Of a DNA stretch of 64,000 nucleotides, positions 1-9,071 are shown piece by piece. The number at the start of each line of letters is the position of its first letter. Position 1 is the first letter of the stretch. A program made the translations under genes and the position numbers. Where the stretch lies: assembly GCA_002869145.1 (NCBI GenBank), contig PKTM01000026.1, positions 62,001-126,000 on the forward strand. The letters are read 5' to 3'. The stretch comes from Denitrovibrio sp. (GTDB taxonomy: Bacteria; Chrysiogenota; Deferribacteres; Deferribacterales; Geovibrionaceae). The notes below the pieces were generated by a model, which ran no database searches, was not told the origin of the DNA, and saw nothing but the letters and a program-made list of their open reading frames with translations.

Positions 1-1
1 G

Positions 2-595
2 AGCAAGTCACTTGATGCCATAAACAGAAGTGCAAAACTCCTTAATACTCTTTTTAATGAAATTATCACACTTTCAAGACTGGAGAGTAAGCAGTACACA
101 TATCATTTTATCCCTGTGGAGATATATAAACTGACATCTGAAATAATTGAGCTTTTTGAAAAAGAGATATCAGACAAAGAGCTGGACGTTACCATAGAAA
201 TGCCAAAGGATATTGTGATTTGTGTTGACGGTGAATCTTTCCGTCATGTGATAACAAACCTGCTTACCAACGCAATAAAATTTTCAACGCCCGGCGGTAA
301 AATAAATTTCTCATATTACATAGAAGGTGACTATAAGGTGCTTGAGGTAAAAGACACCGGAGTGGGTATTCCCGAAGACGAGATAGGAAAGATAACCGAA
401 AGGTTTTTCAGAGGGTCTAATGTAAAAAGGGAATACTCCGGAACCGGACTTGGACTGTCTATAGTTAATAGAATCATAGACGGTCATAACGGAAAATTTG
501 AGATAAAATCTTCTTTGGGTCAAGGTTCTGTTTTCAAACTTCTCATCCCTATTGATCTTGAGTGCAGTAAAAACCTTGAAAGTGACGAAGAGTAA
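2..595 (+). CDS. Sensor histidine kinase, C-terminal part (5' end outside window)
   Basis: The frame is open from the left edge, so only the C-terminal ~197 residues are present. The first residues (AKLLNTLFNEIITLSRLES) look like the second helix of a HisKA dimerisation domain. A HATPase_c domain follows, with an N box (NLLTNAIKFS), G1 box (DTGVGIP), F-box region (ERFFRG) and G2 box (GTGLGLSIV). These residues bind ATP for autophosphorylation of a conserved His that lies just upstream of the window. Sensor domains and any partner regulator are not visible. The family assignment is firm; the signal is unknown. Confidence 0.93.
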   Translation, partial: SKSLDAINRSAKLLNTLFNEIITLSRLESKQYTYHFIPVEIYKLTSEIIELFEKEISDKELDVTIEMPKDIVICVDGESFRHVITNLLTNAIKFSTPGGKINFSYYIEGDYKVLEVKDTGVGIPEDEIGKITERFFRGSNVKREYSGTGLGLSIVNRIIDGHNGKFEIKSSLGQGSVFKLLIPIDLECSKNLESDEE

Positions 596-660
596 GTAGC
601 GATTTACTAATCAACTTGAATCAAGCAACCGCTGCAGGTATCATTTATATAAGGTGATAT

Positions 661-1305
661 ATGCCAGGACTTGAAATTGGTAAATTTTACAGCCAAATAC
701 TCAATGTAGTCACGTCAAATCTAAAATTATCCTGTGACGATAAAAGTCTAACAGAATTAATGCGTTTAGTTACAGAGCTTGCCGAAGAGGAAGCAAACAG
801 GTCTATTTCAAAAGAAGAGAGAGACCATATGGATTGTAAAGAAGGATGCTGCATATGCTGCAGGGTGCATGTCCCTGTACTACGGCCTGAAGCACTCAGA
901 ATTAAACATTACCTTGCAGAAAATCTAAACGAGCAAGAACAAAATGAGCTATTAGCAAAGATGAAGAAGATGTGTATAGAGATACGCTGTCTGGATGAGA
1001 TAGAGAGGATATTTGTAAATAAAAAATGTGTCTTTTTGGGCTCAAACGGCCAGTGCACTATATACCCTGTACGGCCTCTGCTTTGCAGGTCAGTAACATC
1101 TGCTGATGCAGATGCGTGCAAAGAATCCATAAGCATGATAGCGCTTGATCAGGACAGAAGTATCCCTATGAATATAAAACAGAAAAGTATATACGACACA
1201 GCGTTCAAAGCTCTGGCTGACGGGCTTGATCAATACGGAATATCTTCTAAAAGTAGAGAGATAACAGGTGGAGTTCTTTTAGAAATAGACCCGATGAAAA
1301 TTTAA
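661..1305 (+). CDS. YkgJ-family cysteine cluster protein
   Basis: 214-residue soluble protein with no signal peptide. The centre carries a dense cysteine cluster (CKEGCCICC, about residues 59-67), followed by CVFL, a CTIYPVRPLLCR motif and a further Cys in DACKES. This is the pattern of the YkgJ/Fe-S-Zn cluster family (CxxxCxxCC, then CxIYxxRPxxCR), thought to hold a metal or Fe-S cluster; the biochemical role is undefined. The ATG follows an AGGTGAT ribosome site. It stands alone between a kinase and a cytochrome c gene. Family confidence is good, function unknown. Confidence 0.85.
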   Translation: MPGLEIGKFYSQILNVVTSNLKLSCDDKSLTELMRLVTELAEEEANRSISKEERDHMDCKEGCCICCRVHVPVLRPEALRIKHYLAENLNEQEQNELLAKMKKMCIEIRCLDEIERIFVNKKCVFLGSNGQCTIYPVRPLLCRSVTSADADACKESISMIALDQDRSIPMNIKQKSIYDTAFKALADGLDQYGISSKSREITGGVLLEIDPMKI

Positions 1306-1398
1306 ATAATAAGCTTTAGCAAATAGTGCAATGTTTAAGTTGACTGTTTGCTTTTGCAGAGCAATACTTAGTAATATAATAAATTTACGAGGTGCTAC

Positions 1399-1701
1399 AT
1401 GAAGAAGTTTCTAATCACAATCACATTTTTACTCGCAGTTGTCTCTTTTGCAGTTGCATCTGCAGACGGCGAGGCTATTTACGCTAAATGCAAAGGCTGC
1501 CACGGCGCCGATGGATCAAAAAAAGCAATGGGCACTGGCTTGCCTTTGAAAGGTCAGTCAGAAGATGAGCTGATTTCCAAACTTAAAGGTTACAAAGATG
1601 GTTCATACGGCGGCGCAAAAAAAGCTATTATGGCTTCTCAGGCAAAAAGACTATCAGACAAAGAGATTGAAGAAGTTTCAGAGTATATATCTAAATTCTG
1701 A
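1399..1701 (+). CDS. Class I monohaem cytochrome c, periplasmic
   Basis: 100-residue precursor with an N-terminal signal peptide (hydrophobic FLITITFLLAVVSFAVASA, cleavage near residue 21). One haem c site CKGCH lies at about residues 32-36; the Met in IMASQAKRLS near the C-terminus is the likely sixth ligand. Size and layout match small cytochrome c553-like carriers. It lies 8 bp upstream of the SCO gene and heads the oxidase gene group, so it probably delivers electrons to that oxidase or shares its transcript. RBS ACGAGGTG precedes the ATG. Confidence 0.9.
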   Translation: MKKFLITITFLLAVVSFAVASADGEAIYAKCKGCHGADGSKKAMGTGLPLKGQSEDELISKLKGYKDGSYGGAKKAIMASQAKRLSDKEIEEVSEYISKF

Positions 1702-1709
1702 TACAAAAC

Positions 1710-2609
1710 ATGAAGCAAGACTTATATAAAATACTGCTGGTCGTAAGCTTTGCAGTTCTCTTTTGTGTTCCCCTTTATGCAGCTGAGCATAACTCCGCCA
1801 ATATGGATATGCCAAAATCCGAAATAAACCCGGAGACGGATAAAGGGGACGCTCACGAAAATATGGACATGACAGATAATGAGCATGCCCATAAAGAGAC
1901 AACAAAAGAGGAAAAAGCTAAGATAGGCGTTACAGAAAAGCTTGGTGAATATATCGAGCTGTCGGCTGTTTTTAAAAACTCTAAAGGTGAGACAGTCACT
2001 TTGAAAGAGCTTGTGGATAAACCAACAATTTTTGCCCCGGTATATTACAGCTGTCCAAATGTCTGCAACTTCCTCCAGACCAGTCTGGCTGATGTTATAC
2101 CGCAGATAAAGCTGAAATCTGGTGATGATTATCAGGTAATATCTGTAAGTTTTGACGAAAACGACACACCGGAAACTGCCGCAAGTAAAAAGAAAAACTA
2201 CATGAAAGCTGCGGACGGCAAAATACCTGATAAAGGTTGGTTATTTCTCTCCGGCGACAGAGAAAACATTTTGAAATTTACAGATTCTGTAGGTTTTAAT
2301 TTCATGAGGCGTGGCGTTGACTTCGCTCACCCTGTGGCTGTTATGGCTGTCTCCCCAACAGGGAAAATCGTCCGTTACCTTTACGGTACAGATCCTCTCC
2401 CTTTTGAATTAACCATGGCTGCTGTGGAGGCATCCAAGGAGCAGACAGGTCTTTCTGTTAAAAAGCTTGTCGCATACTGTTTCAGTTATGATCCGGAAGG
2501 GAAAAAATACGTCTTTGATATAATGAAAATCTCAGGAATTGTGGTCCTGAGTGTTCTTTTTATTTTCGCCGCATACCTTATTTTCGGCGGGAAAAAACGC
2601 AAAAAATAG
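1710..2609 (+). CDS. SCO1/SenC/PrrC-family copper chaperone
   Basis: 299 residues. A signal peptide (to about residue 24) is followed by a His/Met-rich segment (MDMPKSE, HENMDMTDNEHAHKE), a plausible copper-binding arm, then a thioredoxin-fold SCO domain with the CxxxC site (SCPNVC) and the distal His (FAHPVAV). A C-terminal transmembrane helix (about 270-293) precedes a basic tail, so the protein may be anchored at the C-terminus. SCO proteins deliver copper to the CuA centre of oxidase subunit II, encoded downstream. It begins 8 bp after the cytochrome c gene and ends 13 bp before subunit I. Confidence 0.92.
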   Translation: MKQDLYKILLVVSFAVLFCVPLYAAEHNSANMDMPKSEINPETDKGDAHENMDMTDNEHAHKETTKEEKAKIGVTEKLGEYIELSAVFKNSKGETVTLKELVDKPTIFAPVYYSCPNVCNFLQTSLADVIPQIKLKSGDDYQVISVSFDENDTPETAASKKKNYMKAADGKIPDKGWLFLSGDRENILKFTDSVGFNFMRRGVDFAHPVAVMAVSPTGKIVRYLYGTDPLPFELTMAAVEASKEQTGLSVKKLVAYCFSYDPEGKKYVFDIMKISGIVVLSVLFIFAAYLIFGGKKRKK

Positions 2610-2622
2610 AAGAGGTTTTCCT

Positions 2623-4251
2623 ATGCAAAACCAGACAAGTGAACCAATTCCAACATTCTTCGAGGATTCAGGGTCTGACAGAAAAGGCTTAGCGGCTTGG
2701 CTTCTGTCCACAGACCATAAACGTATCGGACTGATGTATCTGTATATGGTGCTTGGAATGTTTATTATCGGGGTGTGCCTTGGGCTTGCCATAAGGCTGG
2801 AGCTTTTCTCTCCCGGCAAGACCATTATGGAGGCGCAGACTTATAACGCAGTATTTACACTGCACGGTGTTATAATGATCTTCCTTGTGGTGATACCAAG
2901 TATTCCGGCGGCATTCGGCAATATTATACTCCCCATACAGCTTGGAGCGGAAGACGTGGCATTCCCGCGGCTTAACCTGTTCTCTTTCTGGCTGTACCTC
3001 ACAGGAGCAGCACTTGCCATCATCTCACTTTTCGCAGGCGACGGACCGCCAGATACAGGCTGGACATTCTATGTGCCATTCAGCGAGTTTACCACCACAA
3101 ATGTAAACACCGCTATTTCAGCAGTATTCATACTCGGTTTTTCTTCTATCCTTACAGGGCTGAACTTTATAACCACTATCCACAGACTGCGTGCGCCGGG
3201 GCTGAAATGGAGCAAACTAACACTCTTTTCATGGTCACTTTATGCCACAGCTTGGATACAGGTTCTTGCTACACCTATCATAGGCATAACAGCGCTTCTT
3301 ATAATAGCTGAGCGTGTGCTTGGTGTTGGTCTTTTTGATCCGGCAAAAGGGGGCGACCCTATTCTCTACCAGCACCTGTTCTGGATATATTCACACCCGG
3401 CTGTTTATATTATGATACTTCCAGCAATGGGAGTGGTTTCAGAGATAATCCCTGTTTTTGCCCGTAAAGCTATATTCGGATATAAGGCGATTGCATTTTC
3501 AAGCCTTATGATAGCTTTCGCAGGCTCGCTCGTTTGGGCGCACCATATGTTTACATCAGGGATGAGCGACACCGCTGTTCTCATCTTTTCACTTCTGACC
3601 TTTATAGTGGCAATACCTTCTGCTATCAAAGTTTTCAACTGGGTAGCAACACTCTATAAAGGCTCAATATTCATAGAACCGCCGCTGCTTTATGCACTCG
3701 GCTTTATCTTTCTGTTCTCCATAGGCGGTATGACAGGGCTTATCCTAGGCTCCGCCGGAACAGACGTGCACGTGCACGATACATATTTTGTCGTTAGTCA
3801 TTTTCACTATGTTGTCTTTGGCGGGACAGGGTTCGGGCTTTTCGGAGCTATGCACTACTGGTTCCAGAAAATATACGGACGTATGTATAATAAAAATGTC
3901 GCCACAACAGCATGGGCAATCCTTATGATAGGCTTCAACATGCTTTACATGCCTTTGTTTGTCATCGGCATGCAGGGTATGCCTAGAAGATACTACGATT
4001 ATCTTCCACAGTACACAACAGGTCACCAGATATCTACATATGGCTAGTGGATACTAGCTGTGGGGCTTATCATTATGTTTTGGAATCTGTTTGCAGGTAT
4101 GCGCAGTGGTGAGAAAATAGGCAGAAACCCTTGGGGTGGTGCAACTTTCGAGTGGTATACACCTTCTCCTCCGCCTCTTTTGAATTTCGACATAGAACCA
4201 GATGTCGAAAGAAACCCATACAGTTTCAAGGGGGTAGAAAGAGATGAGTAG
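2623..4251 (+). pseudogene. ctaD: Cytochrome c oxidase subunit I, interrupted by in-frame TAG at 4045
   Basis: Haem-copper oxidase core subunit. Start chosen at 2623 (AGAAGAGG site just upstream; begins MQNQTSEPIP) rather than the open frame extending back into the SCO gene. Core motifs are present: STDHKRIG, TLHGVIMIF, the CuB/cross-link region SHPAVYIM, WAHHMF, and the haem ligand region VHDTYFVVSHFHYV. Codon 475 is TAG (4045-4047), after HQISTYG; the same frame then continues WILAVGLIIMFWNLFAGMRSG-like sequence (last transmembrane helix) to a normal stop at 4249-4251, overlapping subunit III. The expected total is about 542 residues. The truncated product would lack the last helix. Either a recent nonsense allele, readthrough, or a base error. 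Confidence 0.85.
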
Positions 4252-4843
4252 CGTACATAAAGATTATGAAGGTGCAAAACTCGGCATGTGGCTGTTCCTC
4301 TTCACAGAGGTTCTGCTTTTTGGCGGTATGTTTGTGCTTTACTCTGTGTATCTGCACAGATATCCCACTGAGTACCACGAAGCAGGAAAAGAGCTGAACG
4401 CTTTCATTGGCGGTCTGAACACTGTGGTTCTTCTTATATCAAGCTACTTTGTGGCGCTTGCTATATCATTTATCCAGCAGGGAAAACAGAAGAAGGCTAT
4501 ACAGTTTACATACCTTACAATTATCATGGCGTTTTTATTTCTGGTAAATAAGTTTTTCGAGTGGAAGGCGAAATTTGGGCACGGTATATACCCCGGCTCT
4601 GAGCACCTTCGGGAAATTCCACAAGGGGAATCTGTCTTTTACTGACTGTACTTCCTTATGACAGGACTGCACGGCCTTCACGTTATAATAGGCGGTTGTG
4701 TGCTTGGCTATGTTATATATCTAATGAAAGTAAACAAGGTAAACAAAACAGATTTTGTTATGCTGGAAAATGCCGGACTATACTGGCACCTGGTGGATCT
4801 GATCTGGATATTTCTGTTCCCTCTGTTTTATCTTGTACTATAA
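4244..4843 (+). pseudogene. ctaE: Cytochrome c oxidase subunit III, interrupted by in-frame TGA at 4643
   Basis: Starts with ATG overlapping the 3' end of subunit I. Total frame is 199 codons. Residues 1-133 show the family features (GAKLGMWLFLFTEVLLFGG, ELNAFIGGLNTVVLL, NKFFEWKAKF). Codon 134 is TGA (4643-4645) after GESVFY; the frame continues LYFLMTGLHGLHVIIGG and a final helix ending FPLFYLVL. The MTGLHxLHV motif is one of the most conserved parts of subunit III, so the two pieces are clearly one gene. The stop would remove the last two helices. It is the second nonsense codon in this operon. Sec insertion at TGA is unlikely, since homologues have Gly or Ser here. Confidence 0.85.
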
Positions 4844-4854
4844 GGAGGACTGTT

Positions 4855-5139
4855 ATGGAACATAAAGAGCATCATATAATGAGCGTTAAAGTCGCCACAG
4901 CAGTTCTTGCAGCGCTCCTTTTCCTGACCTTTGTAACAGTTGCTGTTTCAAAGGTTGATCTGGGGTATTTTAATGTTGTAGTGGCACTGCTTCTTGCAAC
5001 TACTAAATCATTGTTTGTAGTACTCTTTTTTATGCATCTCAAGTATGAGAACAACACAATGAAGGCATTTGTCTTTATATGTTTCCTTATACTTGCGATA
5101 TTTATAGGGTTTACATTTTTTGATGTGGCGTACAGGTAA
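4855..5139 (+). CDS. Cytochrome c oxidase subunit IV (prokaryotic type)
   Basis: 94 residues with three predicted helices: AVLAALLFLTFVTVAV, YFNVVVALLLATTKSLFVVLFFMHL and the C-terminal AFVFICFLILAIFIGFTFF. The TTKSxxVxxFFMHLKYE segment is characteristic of the small subunit IV of caa3/aa3 oxidases (COX4_pro). Start at 4855 is fixed by AAGGAGG upstream; the frame is open further upstream but that part overlaps subunit III. It lies between subunits III and II and helps assemble the core complex. The gene itself is intact. Confidence 0.9.
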   Translation: MEHKEHHIMSVKVATAVLAALLFLTFVTVAVSKVDLGYFNVVVALLLATTKSLFVVLFFMHLKYENNTMKAFVFICFLILAIFIGFTFFDVAYR

Positions 5140-5147
5140 GGTGAAAA

Positions 5148-6350
5148 ATGTTAGAAACAATTAGTAAAGTAGATTTTGCGTTTCAGTTTATTTTCGGCAT
5201 ATCATTTGTGATTTTAATACTGATAACACTGATCGCCATATATTTTCTTTTCAAATACCATCATAAGAAACATCCCGACGCAGCGGACATAGACGGCAAT
5301 GTTATTGCAGAGCTGACATGGACAATAATCCCTACTCTCATTGTACTTGCCATGTTCTGGTTTGGTTGGACTGGGTACAAAGGTCTGCGTGATGTGCCTG
5401 AAGATGCTATGGAAGTAAATGTTACCGCCAGAATGTGGTCGTGGAAGTTCGAATATCCTAACGGCAAAACCAGCAAGGAGCTTTATGTCCCTGCAAACAC
5501 TGCCGTAAAGCTGAATATGACCTCATTAGACGTTATCCACAGTTTTTATGTGCCTGCGTACAGAATAAAAATGGACACAGTGCCCGGCATGAACACATAC
5601 GTTTGGTTTAATTCAGGGGAACCCGAAGAATACGACATCCTATGTGCAGAGTACTGCGGAGTAAGGCACGCTTTCATGCTTTCAAAAGTAAAGATCCTCC
5701 CCCAAGAGGAGTATGCCGCATGGCTGAACGCCGACAAAAAGAAGCAGGACAGCAGCGACGCTGTAGCAATTTTAGAAAAGCATGGATGTCTCGACTGTCA
5801 CTCGCTTGATGGCACAGAGCTTGTGGGTCCTACTCTGAAAGATATTCTCGGACGTGAAACTGTAATAGTAACCCCTGAGGGAGAAAAAACAGTTACCGCC
5901 GATGAGCAATACATAACTAAAGCTATATACGATCCATCGTCTGAAATAGTGAAAAACTATGAAGATATGATGCCGCCATACGAAGGTGTGGTTACAGATG
6001 ATGAGATGGACATTATTATTGAATACTTTAAAAACGGCCAGCCCGAAGAAAAACCGGGAGAAAAAGGCGCGGTTATAGTCGAAAATGAAGGCTGTCTTGG
6101 CTGCCACTCCACAGACGGTTCAGTGCTTGTTGGACCAAGCTTTAAAAACATGCTGGACAGAGATGTTACTGTTACAAAAGATGGAGAGAAGATGACGGTG
6201 AAGGCTGACACCAGATACATCATAAGCTCCATAGTAAATCCTAACGAATATATCGTAGAGGGTTTCGATGCATCCATGCCGGCGTATGACTATCTGGACG
6301 ATAAACAAATAAAAGATCTTATAGAATATTTCAACACCCTGAAAGATTAA
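5148..6350 (+). CDS. ctaC: Cytochrome c oxidase subunit II with two C-terminal haem c domains
   Basis: 400 residues. Two N-terminal helices (about 12-37 and 57-75) form the hairpin of subunit II. A cupredoxin domain carries the CuA ligands: His131 (VIHSFY), then CAEYCGVRHAFM with Cys166, Cys170, His174 and Met177. Two cytochrome c domains follow, with CLDCH (214-218) and CLGCH (316-320), each with a Met near its end (MMPPYEG; SMPAYDY). Classical caa3 oxidases have one fused haem c; two makes a longer electron wire. The domain pair looks like an internal duplication (both have HSxDGxxLVGPxxK). The gene is intact and its stop overlaps the next start by one base (TAATG). Confidence 0.93.
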   Translation: MLETISKVDFAFQFIFGISFVILILITLIAIYFLFKYHHKKHPDAADIDGNVIAELTWTIIPTLIVLAMFWFGWTGYKGLRDVPEDAMEVNVTARMWSWKFEYPNGKTSKELYVPANTAVKLNMTSLDVIHSFYVPAYRIKMDTVPGMNTYVWFNSGEPEEYDILCAEYCGVRHAFMLSKVKILPQEEYAAWLNADKKKQDSSDAVAILEKHGCLDCHSLDGTELVGPTLKDILGRETVIVTPEGEKTVTADEQYITKAIYDPSSEIVKNYEDMMPPYEGVVTDDEMDIIIEYFKNGQPEEKPGEKGAVIVENEGCLGCHSTDGSVLVGPSFKNMLDRDVTVTKDGEKMTVKADTRYIISSIVNPNEYIVEGFDASMPAYDYLDDKQIKDLIEYFNTLKD

Positions 6351-7183
6351 TGGGTAGTTTTTTAGATCTTTTCCGAATTAGAATATCTTTAATGGTAGGC
6401 CTCTCCACTTTTGCGGGGGCCTGCCTTTCCAGTTCTAATCTTCAGTATTCTCACCTTTATATAGTGCTGGGCGCACTTTTTCTGTCTGCCGGAGTCTCTG
6501 CTTTAAACCAGTATCAGGAAAGAGTCGAAGACGGGCTTATGAAGCGTACAAACAACCGGCCGATACCAAGCGGAATGATATCCCCTAAATCAGCACTCAT
6601 TGTTTCATCAGTGCTGATAATAATCTCCATATGTTTTATAATGCTGACTGGATCTCTGGAAGCTTTGGGACTTGCATGTGCAACAATCGTAATTTACAAC
6701 TTCATATACACTCCGCTGAAAAAGAAAACCCCATTCGCCCTTCTGGCTGGGTCTGTGACAGGTGCTATCCCCCCTATGCTGGGCTTCACGGCTCTCGGAG
6801 GCAGCATGAGCTCTCCTGATATATTAACAGTATGCGCTATCATGTACATCTGGCAGACTCCTCATTTTGCCATGCTGGCAGAAAAATACTCAGAAGACTA
6901 TATAAAAGCAGGGTTTAAAACCCTCTCATTAATTTACGGCAATTCTGCGGCATTACTTTTTATCATCATATGGGTGTCGGCTTTCATAAGCTCACTGTTT
7001 TTTGTCCCTGTGGCAGGTTTATATACTTTGCAGACCTCCGCTATGATACACACCATATTGGCTGTGCTCACCACTCTTATGCTTCTTGTGTTTTACAAAA
7101 GCTCAACAAAAGTATTTCATATTCTAAACTTATCCATGGTTCTTTTCTTCCTTCTGCTTGTAGTTGACCGCATTATCATTTAA
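6350..7183 (+). CDS. ctaB: Protohaem IX farnesyltransferase (haem O synthase)
   Basis: 277-residue membrane protein with about eight or nine helices. It adds a farnesyl group to haem b, giving haem O for the oxidase. The prenyl-diphosphate-binding loop is NQYQERVEDGLMKRTNNRP; the first acidic position, usually Asp, is Glu here. A second conserved loop is YTPLKKKTPFALLAGSVTGAIPP, and WQTPHFAMLAEKY is also typical. Translation is coupled to subunit II through a TAATG overlap. No COX15/haem A synthase gene is adjacent, so the oxidase could use haem O, or haem A from elsewhere. Confidence 0.92.
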   Translation: MGSFLDLFRIRISLMVGLSTFAGACLSSSNLQYSHLYIVLGALFLSAGVSALNQYQERVEDGLMKRTNNRPIPSGMISPKSALIVSSVLIIISICFIMLTGSLEALGLACATIVIYNFIYTPLKKKTPFALLAGSVTGAIPPMLGFTALGGSMSSPDILTVCAIMYIWQTPHFAMLAEKYSEDYIKAGFKTLSLIYGNSAALLFIIIWVSAFISSLFFVPVAGLYTLQTSAMIHTILAVLTTLMLLVFYKSSTKVFHILNLSMVLFFLLLVVDRIII

Positions 7184-7216
7184 ACTCATCAAATAAAATT
7201 TACAAAAGGGGCTAAA

Positions 7217-8035
7217 ATGAGTGATAACACCAAAAAAGTAATGAAAGAACATCTGCAGATAGCAGAAAATTATATAAATGCTCTGGATACTGCTGAATCC
7301 AAAAAAGATCTTATAAACGCTATAAACACCTGTAAAAAAGAGATACTTGCTCAGTATAAAGACCTTGAAGAGATTTCAGAAGATTTCTATGAAAAAATTA
7401 CTGGTAAAAAAGACAAAGAACTCTTTGAAATAAGCGACAGAGTTGGAAATATCTTCAGCAAAGAGGTTACAGCTTATTATGTTAAAATGGGACCTTACAT
7501 GGCAGACCAAGACTTTATGGCAGCATTTGCTGAATTTGACCAGATAATCGGCAGCAACCCGCTTTTTGGTCAGAACGAATTTGGCCAAGACATAGCAGCT
7601 AAGGTTTCAACAGCCATTGCCGGTGAAATGGATAGTATGGCTACAAGAATGATGGCAGACAGCTCAGAAACAGATGAAAACATCGTCACCGAAATAGCTG
7701 AGCTAATGAACAGGTTTCTTGATATTTCTAAAAGATACATTGCTAAGCTGGATGAAGCTGTCACTGCAAGGAAAGTTGTAACTGCCACTGACGGCTATGT
7801 TAATGCTATAACAAAAATGATCCCTGAAATGAAAGCTCAGGCTGACCAGCTAAAACTTATTATGGCAAGAAATGATAAACCTGCACAGATAACTAATGCG
7901 GCAGACGAACTGAAGAGAGTTCTTGGTGATGATTTGAAAGAAGTGATGAAGAACAAGCAAGAGCTTTTTAATGAACAAAAAGTACAAAAATCTGTAAGCA
8001 AACTCGGGGATATCCTGAATAAAGTGCCTTTTTAG
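7217..8035 (+). CDS. Uncharacterised helical cytoplasmic protein
   Basis: 272 residues, no signal peptide or membrane segment. Nearly all the sequence is predicted helical and charged (for example LQIAENYINALDTAESKKDL and TEIAELMNRFLDISKRYIAKL), suggesting a bundle or coiled-coil fold. No catalytic motif is visible and I do not recognise the family. A GGGGCT ribosome site precedes the ATG, and the gene ends 9 bp before the metallo-beta-lactamase gene, so they probably form one unit. Confidence 0.75.
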   Translation: MSDNTKKVMKEHLQIAENYINALDTAESKKDLINAINTCKKEILAQYKDLEEISEDFYEKITGKKDKELFEISDRVGNIFSKEVTAYYVKMGPYMADQDFMAAFAEFDQIIGSNPLFGQNEFGQDIAAKVSTAIAGEMDSMATRMMADSSETDENIVTEIAELMNRFLDISKRYIAKLDEAVTARKVVTATDGYVNAITKMIPEMKAQADQLKLIMARNDKPAQITNAADELKRVLGDDLKEVMKNKQELFNEQKVQKSVSKLGDILNKVPF

Positions 8036-8044
8036 GGAGTAAGA

Positions 8045-8776
8045 ATGAACCTGACAGTACTTGGCAGCGGCAGCGCTGTTCAGTTTGAAAACAGAGGTTC
8101 TGCTTCATTCCTTTTAGAATCGGGCGGGAAAAAGATTTTGCTAGATGCCGGGTTTTACGTTTTGGACAGGATGGAAAAAGCTGGAGTAATGGCTGACGAG
8201 ATAGATGCAGTCTACATTTCGCACAAACACCCCGACCACTTCATGGGGTTGATACACCTCCTCTTTGCTCTCAAAAACAATTACTACACTCAAAAGGATG
8301 AGCTCCTTATATTCGGTTTCAAAGGTCTCAGCGGCTGGCTGGATTCTTTCAGAGCGATTCTTGGAAGCTGGATGGAGCCTGATATAAAAATATCAGTCTC
8401 AGAAGAGAACTTTGGGAGTTTAGAAGATATACACTGGCAAATGTTTGACACCGTGCACTCAGATGAAAGCACAGGGGTTGTTATTGAACGTAAAGGGAAA
8501 AGGCTGGCCTACACAGGTGATACAGAATATTTTGATGAACTGCCGGAAAATGTGAAAGGGGCAGAGCTTTTGATTGCTGAGTGTGCAAGTGGAAACGACT
8601 ATGGGATAAAGGGGCATATGAGTCTGAATGATATAAAAAAAGTTGTTCAAATAGCCTCAGTTAAAAAGGTGTTGCTTACGCATATATACCCTGAATCGGA
8701 TAAAACACTTATAGAGTGGGAGGAAGGCGAAACGAAATTTACACGTTCATACGACTTATTAAAAATTTCACTTTAG
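8045..8776 (+). CDS. Metallo-beta-lactamase-fold hydrolase, RNase Z-like
   Basis: 243 residues. It opens with the fold's first strand (LTVLGSGSAVQFENRGSAS), followed by the metal-binding HKHPDHFMG motif (HxHxDH type), a His in DTVHSDES, an Asp in YTGDTEYFDE and a final His in LLTHIYPES. This is the ribonuclease Z / ElaC-like arrangement, but the exosite of true tRNase Z is not evident, so substrate is open (RNA, phosphodiester or lactone). RBS AGGGAG precedes the ATG. It converges with the zinc-ribbon gene. Confidence 0.85.
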   Translation: MNLTVLGSGSAVQFENRGSASFLLESGGKKILLDAGFYVLDRMEKAGVMADEIDAVYISHKHPDHFMGLIHLLFALKNNYYTQKDELLIFGFKGLSGWLDSFRAILGSWMEPDIKISVSEENFGSLEDIHWQMFDTVHSDESTGVVIERKGKRLAYTGDTEYFDELPENVKGAELLIAECASGNDYGIKGHMSLNDIKKVVQIASVKKVLLTHIYPESDKTLIEWEEGETKFTRSYDLLKISL

Positions 8777-8806
8777 AGCATATCTCTTTCTGATCTTTCA
8801 AGCTTA

Positions 8807-8947
8807 TCAGGAGTCTTTTTTCTTTTTCTTTTTGACCTCAAAGAAGCATTTATAGATTGAACCGCATTCGTCACATCTTGCAGCGCCTTGCTCTTTAACC
8901 ACAATTTTTGTACCGCACTCTTTGCATTTAAATGACATTTTGGGCAT
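8807..8947 (-). CDS. Small zinc-ribbon protein
   Basis: 46-residue protein with two CxxC knuckles (CKECGTK and CDECGSIYKC) and a basic tail of six lysines. The start at 8947 is supported by a GAGGAG ribosome site; a longer open frame upstream has no such support and would run through the preceding terminator. Zinc-ribbon proteins of this size often bind nucleic acid or ribosomes, but no specific role can be given. Confidence 0.75.
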   Translation of the reverse strand: MPKMSFKCKECGTKIVVKEQGAARCDECGSIYKCFFEVKKKKKKDS

Positions 8948-8973
8948 AATATTCTCCTCGTATTTAAAAAACT

Positions 8974-8998
8974 GAAGGCGGTCATAACAACCGCCTTC
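8974..8998 (-). terminator. Rho-independent terminator
   Basis: Inverted repeat GAAGGCGGT / ACCGCCTTC with a short loop; read on the minus strand it is followed by a T-rich stretch. It closes the large lipoprotein gene (stop at 9072) just before the zinc-ribbon gene. Confidence 0.8.
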
Positions 8999-9071
8999 GA
9001 GCTTCATATAAACAATAGCATAATTCGTTTTATACTAATGTCAAATATTTGCAAAAGATGTACATAACAAA

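Noticed and set aside
4643-4645. TGA in subunit III as a selenocysteine codon
   Set aside because: The site is at a helix boundary where Gly/Ser is usual and no Sec-containing oxidase is known; no downstream SECIS-like hairpin was apparent.
4696-4854. Extended N-terminus of oxidase subunit IV
   Set aside because: It overlaps subunit III in another frame and the AAGGAGG site fixes the start at 4855.
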